From NCBI GenBank assembly GCA_017462605.1, contig JAFTQV010000023.1:1-37813 (forward strand): a DNA stretch of 37,813 nt, in the 5' to 3' direction. Numbering within the stretch: the first letter of the stretch is position 1; the number at the start of each line of letters is the position of its first letter. The notes under the pieces are model-generated. The model saw nothing but the letters and a program-made list of their open reading frames with translations, did not search any database and was not told the origin of the DNA. The position numbers and the translations under genes are program-made. This document shows positions 14,432 through 23,700 of this stretch, one piece after another. This DNA comes from Clostridia bacterium. GTDB taxonomy: Bacteria; Bacillota; Clostridia; Oscillospirales; CAG-272.

Positions 14432-15142
14432 ATGAGTGAAAAGAAAAAACGAGTTCTGATAAAGCTTTCAGGCGAGGCGCTCGCTAAGGACACAGGCAGG
14501 ATCTATGACAACGATTTTGTTGACGAGGTAGCAGCAGCTCTTGCGGAGTGCATCAAAGAGGGCTACGAGGTCGCGGTAGTTGTCGGCGCGGGAAATATCT
14601 GGCGCGGCAGAGCAGGCGGAGAAATGGATAGGACGGATGCTGACAGAATGGGCATGCTTGCAACTGTTATCAACGCTATATGCTTAAAGGACGCGATAAA
14701 GAGAATGGGAGTAGGAGCGCACGTTATGACGGCAGTCCCGATGGCGCCCTTCTCGGAGAATTATTCAGCCGAGGCGGCGATCAAATATCTTGAGGCAGGC
14801 GAGGCGGTCGTATTCGGAGCAGGACTTGGAATACCTTTCCTTTCAACCGATACCACGGGTGCTGTAAGAGCCAAGGAGATCGGAGCTGATGCAATGCTCA
14901 TGGCTAAAAACATCGCGTATATGTATACCGATGACCCCAGGAAGAATCCCGATGCAAAGATATTAAAAGAGGTTAAGGCATCAGAGGTTCTTGCAATGAA
15001 CCTTAAGGCGATCGATTCTACCGCGACGGCGTTCTGCCTTGCAAACGGTATGACGATAAAATTCTTTAAGCTTGACAACGGCCCCGATATTGCCGCAGCA
15101 ATAAGAGGATCTGTTGAGGGCACAACGGTAATTCCCGAATAA
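14432..15142 (+). CDS. pyrH: UMP kinase
   Basis: Phosphorylates UMP to UDP in pyrimidine nucleotide synthesis; cytoplasmic hexamer in the amino-acid kinase family. Its 236 residues fit the family. Visible are the N-terminal LIKLSGEALA, GAGNIWRGR, the DRMGMLATVINA helix and the C-terminal TDDPRKNPDA block typical of PyrH. GGGGGAG precedes the ATG. It is the first gene of a co-directional run through polC; rpsB and tsf, which often sit just upstream in Firmicutes, are absent here. Confidence 0.97.
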   Translation: MSEKKKRVLIKLSGEALAKDTGRIYDNDFVDEVAAALAECIKEGYEVAVVVGAGNIWRGRAGGEMDRTDADRMGMLATVINAICLKDAIKRMGVGAHVMTAVPMAPFSENYSAEAAIKYLEAGEAVVFGAGLGIPFLSTDTTGAVRAKEIGADAMLMAKNIAYMYTDDPRKNPDAKILKEVKASEVLAMNLKAIDSTATAFCLANGMTIKFFKLDNGPDIAAAIRGSVEGTTVIPE

Positions 15143-15173
15143 TAATACTTTTATACATAAGGAGAAGTTTAAA

Positions 15174-15728
15174 ATGAAGCTTGATACACGTGAATATGAA
15201 ACTAAAATGCGGAAGACTATCGCATCCTATAAGGAAAATCTTTCTACCATAAGAGCGGGCAAGGCAAATCCCGATGTTCTTAAGAAGATCGAGGTAGATT
15301 ACTACGGCTCGCCCACACCTATCTCGTCTATCGCCGAGATCAAGGTTACCGATGCGAGAACCATCACCATTACCGCTTGGGATAAGAGCGTTATGAGAGG
15401 AATAGAGAAGGGCATTCTTACGTCCGATCTCGGTATCCATCCTCAGAATGACGGAACCTGCATCCGCCTTACCTTCCCCCCTATGACCGAGGAGCGCCGC
15501 CGCGAGCTTTCGAAGCAGGTCTCCAAGCTTGGCGAGGACGCTAAGGTTGCGGTAAGAAATATTCGCCGCGATGCCAATGATAAAACCAAGGCAATGAAGA
15601 AGAATTCCGAAATGACCGAGGACGAGGCAAAGGCAAGCGATAAGCAGATCCAGGATCTTACCGATAAATACATAAAAGAGGTAGACTCCGTTACCGCGGC
15701 TAAGACCAAGGAAATAATGGAGATCTGA
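15174..15728 (+). CDS. frr: Ribosome recycling factor
   Basis: Splits post-termination ribosomes together with EF-G. Its 184 residues match the family length. Typical stretches are the N-terminal helix with STIRAGKANPDVL, YYGSPTPISSIAEI, ITAWDKSVMRGIEKGI and RLTFPPMTEERRRELSKQV. AAGGAG lies 10 bases before the ATG. It sits 31 bases after pyrH in the same operon. Confidence 0.97.
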   Translation: MKLDTREYETKMRKTIASYKENLSTIRAGKANPDVLKKIEVDYYGSPTPISSIAEIKVTDARTITITAWDKSVMRGIEKGILTSDLGIHPQNDGTCIRLTFPPMTEERRRELSKQVSKLGEDAKVAVRNIRRDANDKTKAMKKNSEMTEDEAKASDKQIQDLTDKYIKEVDSVTAAKTKEIMEI

Positions 15729-15751
15729 TATCACGAAAGGATTTTGGGATT

Positions 15752-16483
15752 TTGGGAAGCAAGGAAAAAGAGCTTTTTAAGGTGGACGATAGGCTGCGTT
15801 CTGTCGCGATAATAATGGACGGCAACGGAAGATGGGCGAAAAAGAGGCTCATGCCGAGAACCTTCGGCCATAAGGCAGGCGCCGCAATAATTGAAAAAAC
15901 GCTTATGACTCTTAAGGAAATGGGCGTTCATCACGTTACTCTTTACGCCTTTTCCACCGAAAACTGGAAAAGACCCAAGGAAGAGGTCGACGTGATAATG
16001 AACCTCGTGTATAAGTATCTTGACGAGGTCGTTTGCGACAGGATAAGGAAGGATCCCGATTTTTCGATGAAATTTCTCGGAGATAAAAACGCATTGCCGG
16101 AAAAGCTCAGAGAAAAGTGCATCGAGGTCGAAAATATGGCGAAGGATACACCCTTTGTCTGCAATCTTGCCTTGAATTACGGCGGAAGAGACGATATAGT
16201 CCACGCGGCAAACGAGCTTGTGCGCCTCGGCTTACCCATTACCGAAGAAAATATATCCAAATACATCTATACCGCTCCGTCACCCGACCCGGATCTTATC
16301 ATAAGGACGGGCGGAGACTTCAGAGTATCTAACTTTCTTCTGTGGCAGGGCGCGTATTCCGAATACGTTATTCTTGATACGCTCTGGCCCGATTTCTCAT
16401 ATGAGGACATAGAAAAGAGCTTCAAGGAATTCTATTCAAGAAAGCGCCGCTTTGGCGGACTGAACGAGGGAGAAGAGGAATGA
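15752..16483 (+). CDS. uppS: Undecaprenyl diphosphate synthase (cis-prenyltransferase)
   Basis: Condenses isopentenyl diphosphate units onto farnesyl diphosphate to make the C55 lipid carrier for cell-wall synthesis. The 243 residues carry IIMDGNGRWAKKR with catalytic Asp23, the FSTENWKRP block, and the C-terminal DPDLIIRTGGDFRVSNFLLWQ substrate site. No ATG is available near the N-terminus; the best start is TTG at 15752, with AAAGG (15736-15740) 11 bases upstream. Its stop overlaps the cdsA start (ATGA), so the two are coupled. Confidence 0.95.
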   Translation: MGSKEKELFKVDDRLRSVAIIMDGNGRWAKKRLMPRTFGHKAGAAIIEKTLMTLKEMGVHHVTLYAFSTENWKRPKEEVDVIMNLVYKYLDEVVCDRIRKDPDFSMKFLGDKNALPEKLREKCIEVENMAKDTPFVCNLALNYGGRDDIVHAANELVRLGLPITEENISKYIYTAPSPDPDLIIRTGGDFRVSNFLLWQGAYSEYVILDTLWPDFSYEDIEKSFKEFYSRKRRFGGLNEGEEE

Positions 16484-17322
16484 AAACAAGAGTCTTGACA
16501 GGACTGCTCATAATCGGCGTAATGACCGCCGTATTATGTGTTTCAAGCACCTTTATATATCCGATAGTGCTTTCGGTGATCGCCGTTATGGCGTCATTCG
16601 AGGTGCTGAGGGTGCTTTCGCTTCACAAAAATATATACGTAGCCGCGCTTTCGTATGCGGTTTCGGGAGCTATGCCCGTTCTGGCTTACGTGCTTGGTCA
16701 GATATTCGGTAAGGCCGAGTCTTACCTTATCGTAGCCCTTGCGCTCGTTTTTTTCGTCTATATGCTTCTTCTTTTCGGAGCGGCAGTATTCTCGAAGGGA
16801 AAGGTCACGTTTTCCTCGATATCCTCGGCGCTCGTTATGGTAGTTTATATCACTGCGGCGTTCTTTGCGATGACTATTCTCAGGTATATAGATAGAATAG
16901 GTCTTTTCTGCCTCGGTCTTGTGCTGATAGGCGCCTGGATAAGTGACGTTTTCGCTTATTTCACGGGAGTTCTTTTCGGTAAGCATAAGCTTATTCCCGA
17001 GGTCAGCCCGAAGAAGACGGTTGAAGGCTCTGTCGGAGCTGTCGTTTGCACGACCTTCGGCATGATGCTTTACGGATTTCTCGTCTCCTTATTTACCGAT
17101 CTTACTCCGAATTATCTTATCCTCGCCGTATCGGGAGCAGTTCTCTCGGTTGCAGGTCAGATAGGAGACCTTATTGCATCGGTATTCAAGAGGGAATGGG
17201 GAGTTAAGGATTATGGAACTCTTCTTCCCGGTCACGGTGGAATAATGGACAGATTTGACTCTATTCTCGCAACCTCGGCGGTCTCAATGATAATTTCATT
17301 GCTTTTCGCCCCCTTCAGCTGA
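16480..17322 (+). CDS. cdsA: Phosphatidate cytidylyltransferase (CDP-diacylglycerol synthase)
   Basis: Integral membrane enzyme making CDP-diacylglycerol from phosphatidic acid and CTP. Its 280 residues contain about eight hydrophobic segments. The signature is seen as SDVFAYFTGVLFGKHKL, SPKKTVEGSVGA, FKREWGVKDYGTLLPGHGG and MDRFDSI. It begins inside the uppS stop codon (ATGA). Downstream, 87 bases with a stem-loop separate it from dxr. Confidence 0.96.
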   Translation: MKTRVLTGLLIIGVMTAVLCVSSTFIYPIVLSVIAVMASFEVLRVLSLHKNIYVAALSYAVSGAMPVLAYVLGQIFGKAESYLIVALALVFFVYMLLLFGAAVFSKGKVTFSSISSALVMVVYITAAFFAMTILRYIDRIGLFCLGLVLIGAWISDVFAYFTGVLFGKHKLIPEVSPKKTVEGSVGAVVCTTFGMMLYGFLVSLFTDLTPNYLILAVSGAVLSVAGQIGDLIASVFKREWGVKDYGTLLPGHGGIMDRFDSILATSAVSMIISLLFAPFS

Positions 17323-17342
17323 TAAATCAAAATAAAACTATT

Positions 17343-17390
17343 ATGGGCTGCGGCATTAAGGCTGAATGGATTTTAATGCGGCAGCCCCAT
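17343..17390 (+). other. Intercistronic stem-loop between cdsA and dxr
   Basis: ATGGGCTGCGGCATTAA (17343-17359) and TTAATGCGGCAGCCCCAT (17373-17390) form a long stem with one bulge and one mismatch. No U-tract follows, so an RNA processing or stabilising element is more likely than a terminator; read-through into dxr is expected. Confidence 0.6.
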
Positions 17391-17409
17391 TAAATAAAAG
17401 GAACATAGA

Positions 17410-18567
17410 ATGAAAACAATTGCAGTTCTCGGCGCCACAGGCTCAGTCGGCACTCAGGCGCTGGACGTAGCGAGATCAAGAGGCTATAAGGTAGATCTTA
17501 TAAGCGCGGCAAGGAATGTCGCTCTTGCAGAAAGCCTTGCCCGTGAATTTTCCGTAAAATATGTCGCAATGGCGGATGAAGGCGCGGCAAAGAGCCTCGC
17601 CCTATCGCTTAAGGATACCGATATCAAGGTCTTTTCGGGCAACGAGGGTATAGAGGAAGCCGTAGCAAAAAGCGAAGCTGAGACGGTCGTTAACTCAATT
17701 CTCGGCTGCGCAGGACTTTTGCCCTCGCTCGCTATTCTGAGATCGGGTAAGAGGCTCGCTCTTGCCAATAAGGAGTCGCTCGTTGTTGCGGGAGATATCG
17801 TTATGGCAGAGGCTCGCGCTCGCGGAGCGGTCATTCTCCCGGTAGACAGTGAGCATTCGGCTATATTTCAGTCGCTTGCGGCAGGCAAGAAAAGTGAGGT
17901 CAAGCGCCTTATACTTACCGCCTCGGGCGGCCCCTTCTTCGGGAAGACCCGCGAGGAGCTTCGCTCGGTGACGTTAGCGGATACTTTAGCCCACCCCACC
18001 TGGAAAATGGGCAAGAAAATTACCGTTGACTCCGCCACCCTTATGAATAAGGGCTTTGAGGTGGTAGAAGCAGCGCATCTTTTCGATATCCCCTCGGAAA
18101 GAATTAAAATTGTAGTCCATAGGGAGAGTATATTGCACTCTGCCGTTGAATATATTGATAACAATGTGATAGGAGAATTTTCAGTCCCCGATATGCGCAT
18201 GTGCGTACAGTATGCGGTAGATTATCCCGAAAGATTTCCTTCTGCATCTCTGCCCCTGGATCTTGCGAAGCTTGGAAAAATGACCTTTGCCGAGGTGGAT
18301 CATGAAGCATTTCCGCTCCCCTCGCTGGCAATCAGAGCGAAGGCAGAGGGCGGCGCAATGTGCGCGGTAATGAATGCGGCAGACGAGGTTGCCGCAGAGG
18401 CGTTCTTAGAGGAGCGCATCCGCTATTCGGATATTGCCGAGGTCGTCATCGGTGCTTATGAAAGGATGCCCGATGCGCGTCTTGCAGTATCGCTTTCCGA
18501 TATCCTCGAGGCAGACAGAGCCGCGCGCTCGATTGCCGAATCGATCATTAAGGAGATTTCCCATTGA
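17410..18567 (+). CDS. dxr: 1-deoxy-D-xylulose 5-phosphate reductoisomerase
   Basis: NADPH-dependent second step of the MEP isoprenoid pathway, giving 2-C-methyl-D-erythritol 4-phosphate. Its 385 residues fit. Seen are the dinucleotide-binding GATGSVGTQALDV (residues 8-20), ALANKESLVVAG, the metal/substrate motif PVDSEHSAIFQ, LTASGGPF and MNKGFEVVEAAHLF. AAAAGGAAC precedes the ATG. The gene overlaps rseP at the stop codon. Confidence 0.97.
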   Translation: MKTIAVLGATGSVGTQALDVARSRGYKVDLISAARNVALAESLAREFSVKYVAMADEGAAKSLALSLKDTDIKVFSGNEGIEEAVAKSEAETVVNSILGCAGLLPSLAILRSGKRLALANKESLVVAGDIVMAEARARGAVILPVDSEHSAIFQSLAAGKKSEVKRLILTASGGPFFGKTREELRSVTLADTLAHPTWKMGKKITVDSATLMNKGFEVVEAAHLFDIPSERIKIVVHRESILHSAVEYIDNNVIGEFSVPDMRMCVQYAVDYPERFPSASLPLDLAKLGKMTFAEVDHEAFPLPSLAIRAKAEGGAMCAVMNAADEVAAEAFLEERIRYSDIAEVVIGAYERMPDARLAVSLSDILEADRAARSIAESIIKEISH

Positions 18568-19679
18568 ATACCTTTATAACCGTTGTTTCATCAGTGCTCG
18601 TTTTCGGATTTCTGATATTCATTCACGAATTCGGGCACTATATAACCGCAAGGATCTTCCACGTGACAATAGAAGAGTTCTCAATAGGCATGGGGCCAAG
18701 GCTCATAAGCTGGGTCTCAAAGAAGACGGGGATCAGATATTCCATATCCCTTCTGCCGATAGGCGGCTTTGTCTCAATGCCGGGAGAAAACGGAGAGTAT
18801 AACGGCGAGAGCGGCGAAGAGGGCGACGAAGAGTCCGACCCTTACGCATCTGATCCGAATACCTTCGGCAAAAAGCCTGCATGGCAGAGGTTTATAATCA
18901 CCGCCGCGGGCGCCGCAGTCAATATCACGGCGGGATTTCTCGCAATGGTTCTTTATACCTCGCTCGTCACTATCGGCAATAATACCGTCACCCTTTTCGT
19001 CGATAAGGATACAATGTCCGAGTCGATCGGCACAGAGGTCACAGTTTCGTCATCCGATAGCGGACTTATGCTCGGAGATGAGATAATAAGGATCGGCGGT
19101 AAGCGCATATATATTCCCGATGAGATACAGTATGAAATAATGCGTAAGGGCAATAAGCCCGTTGATATAACCGTCCTGCGAAACGGCGAGGAGATCACCC
19201 TTAAGGACGTAGTTTTTCCGACCTCTACCGAGAGCGATCAGACCTTCGGAGTAATGGACTTCAAGGTCAAGGCGGTAAAGAAAACGCCTTGGCGAGTGAT
19301 AAGGCATTCGTGGTGCAAGTCGACTCTTATAGTAAGAATGTGCTGGGAATCGCTCTACGACCTGATCACAGGCAGATATACCCTTGCCGCAGTCTCAGGT
19401 CCTGTTGGAATATCGACTGCTATCGGAAGCGCGGCGAAGGCAGGCTTTCTTTCGGTTTTTTATATAACGGTGCTTATAAGCATCAACCTCGGAATAATGA
19501 ATCTTTTGCCCATTCCCGCCCTTGACGGAGCGAGAGTGCTGACGATACTGATCGAAATGATCACTAAAAAGAAGCTTCCCCCTAAGGTCGAGGGAGCGAT
19601 AAACGGAATAGGACTTATCCTTCTTCTCGCCCTATCTGCGGTGATAATGGTGAAGGATATCCTGCAATTGATATTCTGA
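18564..19679 (+). CDS. rseP: Site-2 protease RseP-like intramembrane metalloprotease
   Basis: Membrane zinc protease that in Gram-positives clears cleaved anti-sigma factors and signal peptides. The first membrane segment holds the zinc site HEFGH (about residues 22-26). A PDZ domain lies around 165-235, and the second metal/active-site motif NLLPIPALDGAR lies near 310-322. The 371 residues include an acidic insertion, rich in Glu/Gly/Asp (about 75-95). The start is TTG, overlapping the dxr TGA, with AAGGAG 8 bases upstream; no ATG fits. Confidence 0.94.
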   Translation: MNTFITVVSSVLVFGFLIFIHEFGHYITARIFHVTIEEFSIGMGPRLISWVSKKTGIRYSISLLPIGGFVSMPGENGEYNGESGEEGDEESDPYASDPNTFGKKPAWQRFIITAAGAAVNITAGFLAMVLYTSLVTIGNNTVTLFVDKDTMSESIGTEVTVSSSDSGLMLGDEIIRIGGKRIYIPDEIQYEIMRKGNKPVDITVLRNGEEITLKDVVFPTSTESDQTFGVMDFKVKAVKKTPWRVIRHSWCKSTLIVRMCWESLYDLITGRYTLAAVSGPVGISTAIGSAAKAGFLSVFYITVLISINLGIMNLLPIPALDGARVLTILIEMITKKKLPPKVEGAINGIGLILLLALSAVIMVKDILQLIF

Positions 19680-19695
19680 ATTTAAGGAAATTGAA

Positions 19696-20763
19696 ATGCA
19701 AAGAAGAAAAAGCAAAGTTATAACCGTGGGCAGCGTCGCTATCGGCGGTAATTCCCCGATAAGCATTCAGTCGATGACAAATACGGATACTCATGACGTT
19801 GAGGCGACCCTTGATCAGATAAATAGCCTCGCGTCTCTCGGCTGCGATATAGTAAGGCTTGCTGTACCCGATATCGATGCGGCAAGGACGTTTCGCGAGC
19901 TGAAGAGCGCGGGAGTGAAGATCCCCCTTGTCGCGGATATACATTTTGATTATAAAATAGCGATAGAGTCGGCAAAGCTCGGCGCGGATAAAATAAGGAT
20001 AAATCCCGGAAATATAGGTAGCCGAGATCGTGTGCGAGAGGTAGTCGCTGCCTGCCGCGAATACGGTCTGCCTATAAGGATCGGAGTCAATTCAGGCTCG
20101 CTTGAAAAGAATATACTGGAAAAATACGGCGCGCCAACAGCCGAAGCGCTTGCGGAAAGCGCGCTTTATCACGCATCTCTTCTCGAGGAGCTTGATTTTA
20201 CCGATATTGCCTTATCGGTCAAGGCGTCAGACGTGCGCAGTATGATCGGAGCAAACCGAATTTTAGCAGAAAAGACTCCGTATCCCATTCATCTCGGAGT
20301 AACCGAGGCGGGAGCGAGGGAGAGAGCGATCGTCAAAAGCTCCGTCGGTATAGGAACTCTGCTTGCCGAGGGCATCGGAGATACCGTACGCGTATCTCTG
20401 ACAGATGATCCCACCGAGGAGATAATAATAGCAAAGCATATCTTGAATTCGCTCGGATTATCCGAAAACGGCGGTATGGATATAGTATCCTGCCCGACCT
20501 GCGGAAGGACTAAGATAGACCTTATCCCTCTTGTCAAGGAATTTGAGAAAAGAGCCAAAGAGGAAGGGCTTCTTGAAAAGAATATCAAGGTCGCGCTTAT
20601 GGGCTGCGTTGTAAACGGACCGGGCGAAGCAAGAGAAGCTGACGTTGGAATAGCGGGAGGCAATGGTGAAGGCCTGATATTCAAAAAAGGACAAATTATC
20701 AGAAAATGCAAGGAAGAAGAGCTTATAGACGAGCTTATTCGGGAGATCAAAGCATTGCCCTAA
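19696..20763 (+). CDS. ispG: 4-hydroxy-3-methylbut-2-enyl diphosphate synthase
   Basis: Iron-sulfur enzyme of the MEP pathway that forms HMBPP. Its 355 residues have the TIM-barrel N-terminus (SIQSMTNTDTHD, LVADIHFDYKIA, RINPGNIG) and the [4Fe-4S] domain with C266 and C269 in CPTCGRTK and C304 in MGCVVNGPGEA. AAGGAAA precedes the ATG. It shares the operon with dxr, so two MEP steps and the downstream UppS are encoded together. Confidence 0.97.
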   Translation: MQRRKSKVITVGSVAIGGNSPISIQSMTNTDTHDVEATLDQINSLASLGCDIVRLAVPDIDAARTFRELKSAGVKIPLVADIHFDYKIAIESAKLGADKIRINPGNIGSRDRVREVVAACREYGLPIRIGVNSGSLEKNILEKYGAPTAEALAESALYHASLLEELDFTDIALSVKASDVRSMIGANRILAEKTPYPIHLGVTEAGARERAIVKSSVGIGTLLAEGIGDTVRVSLTDDPTEEIIIAKHILNSLGLSENGGMDIVSCPTCGRTKIDLIPLVKEFEKRAKEEGLLEKNIKVALMGCVVNGPGEAREADVGIAGGNGEGLIFKKGQIIRKCKEEELIDELIREIKALP

Positions 20764-20785
20764 GCTCTCTATGAGAAGAAAAGTA

Positions 20786-23700
20786 ATGGCTGAGAATAGA
20801 TTTTTTGAGGTTTTTAAAAAGTATGCTCCCGAGAGGGAATACCGAGAGCTTATAAGCTCCGCTCGGGATGTAAGAATTAAATATGATAAGGAAAACCGCA
20901 GAGTTGAGATCGAAATGTTTTTTGATTCTCATAAGGATGCGGAGCTTATATACGAAATAGAGGATCAGTGCAGAGCGCTTTACGAGCTGCAGTCCTTTAA
21001 GATACTTCCTCACTTTCCGAAGGAGACGTTTGACGTCAACCGCTTTTCCGAGATAGCAACCGAGGCGGCGCTTTGCGGCGCTGTAACGAGCGGCTTCTTC
21101 TCGGGCGCGGAGTATATCGATAACGGAGAGGTCATAAGAGTAGGAATACCTTATTACATAGAGGGCGTTAATTTCGTTAAAAACGCAAGGACAGAGGAAA
21201 CTCTTGAAAGAATACTTTATTCAAGATACGGCGTTACGCGTAAAATAGAGATAACCGAGGGCAGCGGAGCTGCGGAGCGAGCTAAGGTCATCGAGGCAAG
21301 GAAGGCTGAGAAGATCATCAAGGCAGAGGCGGAGAACCGCGAGAGGGCAAGGGAAGAGCGAGAGGCATATTACGCTTCAGCTCAGGGCGCAAGCGAGCCC
21401 GATCCCAAGCTCGGATTTGAGAGGCGCGCGGGAATATCTATGGCGACCGGTAAGTATGAGGACATCTCAGAGACGAGATTTCTTAGAGGCGCAACTGTAT
21501 ACAATACCGAGGGCGCAGACGTATTTTACGGCGAGCCCTTTGAAATACTTGAGCCGACACCCTTAGCTGAGGCGCTTTCCGTCAAGGGGCAGGGAATATT
21601 CCTCGGCACAGTGTTTTCGGTAGAGCTAAAGGAAAACCGCCAGGGAACGAGAGTGACCTTGACCCTCGGTATCTCAGACGGAACTGCGGGTATATACGTT
21701 AAAAAGAGCTTTTTGCCCGATGAAGCGGCATTCGCCAAGGGAATGAAGCCGGGCGGGCATCTTGCCGTTCTCGGCAAGCCTATGCGCGATAAATTTGATA
21801 ACGAGCTTTTCATATCCTTGAAATCCGCGATGAAGATAAAGAAGGAAGAGCGGCAGGATAAGGCTGAGAATAAGAGAGTAGAGCTTCATTTGCATACCAA
21901 TATGTCGCAAATGGACGCTCTTATTACCCCCAAGGATCTCGTTAATACTGCGATAAGATGGGGGCATAAGGCGATAGCCGTCACCGACCACGGCAACGTG
22001 CAGGGCTTCCCTGAGGTCATGCTTGCTCTTGAAAAAGCGGCGGATGCAGACCTTAAGATACTTTACGGTATGGAAGCATACTTTGTCAATGATACCGCAA
22101 GGTGCATTTTCGGAAATAAATACCCTGCGTTTGACGATGAAATGGTCGTTTTCGATATTGAGACAACGGGTCTTTCCAACCGCACCTGCAAGATTATTGA
22201 GATAGGCGCAGTTAAGATCAAGGCGGGCGAGATAATAGACCGTTTTGACATTTTCGTTGACCCCGAGGAGCCTATTTCCGAGTTTATAACCAATCTTACC
22301 TCGATAACGGACGAAATGGTGAAGGGCGCGCCTAAGGAAAGAGAAGCGATAGAGCAGTTTCTTGCCTTTGCGGGTGACTCTATGCTCATCGCTCACAACG
22401 CCGCCTTCGACGTTGGATTTATCAGAGTCGCCGCAGAAAGAAGCGGTATACCCTTTACGAATTCCTATCTTGATACGGTAGGTCTTTCAAAATATCTAAA
22501 TAACGGAATAAAGAACCATAAGCTTGATACGATAGCTAAGTTTTACGAGCTTCCCGAGTTTCACCACCACAGAGCAGAGGACGATGCGGCAATACTTGCC
22601 GAGATATTCTTCGTTATGCAGAAGAGGCTCCGCGGAGAGGGAATAACGAGCTTCCCCGCGCTTATGAACGAAATGAGCGAGAAATCCGATCCCTTGAAGC
22701 TGCCTATGTATCATATGATAATATTGGCGAAAAATCAGGAAGGACTTAAAAATCTCTATAAGCTCGTCTCATTCAGCTATCTTAACTACTATAAGAAAAA
22801 GCCGAGAATGCCGAAATCGGTTCTCGAGCAGTACAGAGAAGGTCTTATAATAGGCTCTGCCTGCGAGGCAGGCGAGCTTTACCGCGCGATACTGGACGGA
22901 AGAGCGGAGCAGGAGATCGAGGAGATCGCATCCTTCTACGATTATCTTGAGATACAGCCTGTCTGTAATAACCGTTTCCTCATTGCCGAGGGCAAGATCG
23001 CGGACGACGAGGGAATAAGAGATATCAACCGCAGGATATGCGCGCTTGGAGATAAGCTCGGAAAGCCTGTCTGCGCGACCTGTGACGCGCACTTTCTCAA
23101 TAAAGAGGACGAGGTATACAGAAGAATTATCCTTGCGGGAATGAAGTTCTCGGATGCGGATAACGAGCTTCCGATATACCTTCGCACCACCGATGAGATG
23201 CTTTGTGAGTTTGAGTATCTTGGCGAGGAGCTTTGCCGAAGAGTAGTAATAGAAAACCCGAATAAGATCGCGGATATGTGCGAGAAGATCCGCCCGATAC
23301 CCAAGGGCAGATACGAGCCGGATATTCCGGGCGCGGCAGATGAGCTTACCGAATCCTGCTGGAGAAGAGCGCGCGATTGGTATGGCGATCCTTTGCCCGA
23401 AATAGTTGAAAAAAGGCTTGAAAAAGAGCTTACTTCTATTATAAATAACGGATTTGCCGTGCTTTATATGATCGCCGTCAAGCTCGTTGCGTATTCCGAA
23501 AGCCTCGGATACCAGGTTGGCTCGAGAGGCTCGGTCGGATCGTCCTTCGTTGCAACGATGTCTGGTATATCAGAGGTCAACCCTCTGCCGCCTCATTACC
23601 GCTGCCCTAAATGCCGACATACCGAGTTCTTTACGGACGGAACGGTTGGCTCGGGCTTCGACCTTCCCGATAAGCTTTGCCCCGAATGCGGTGAGCCGCT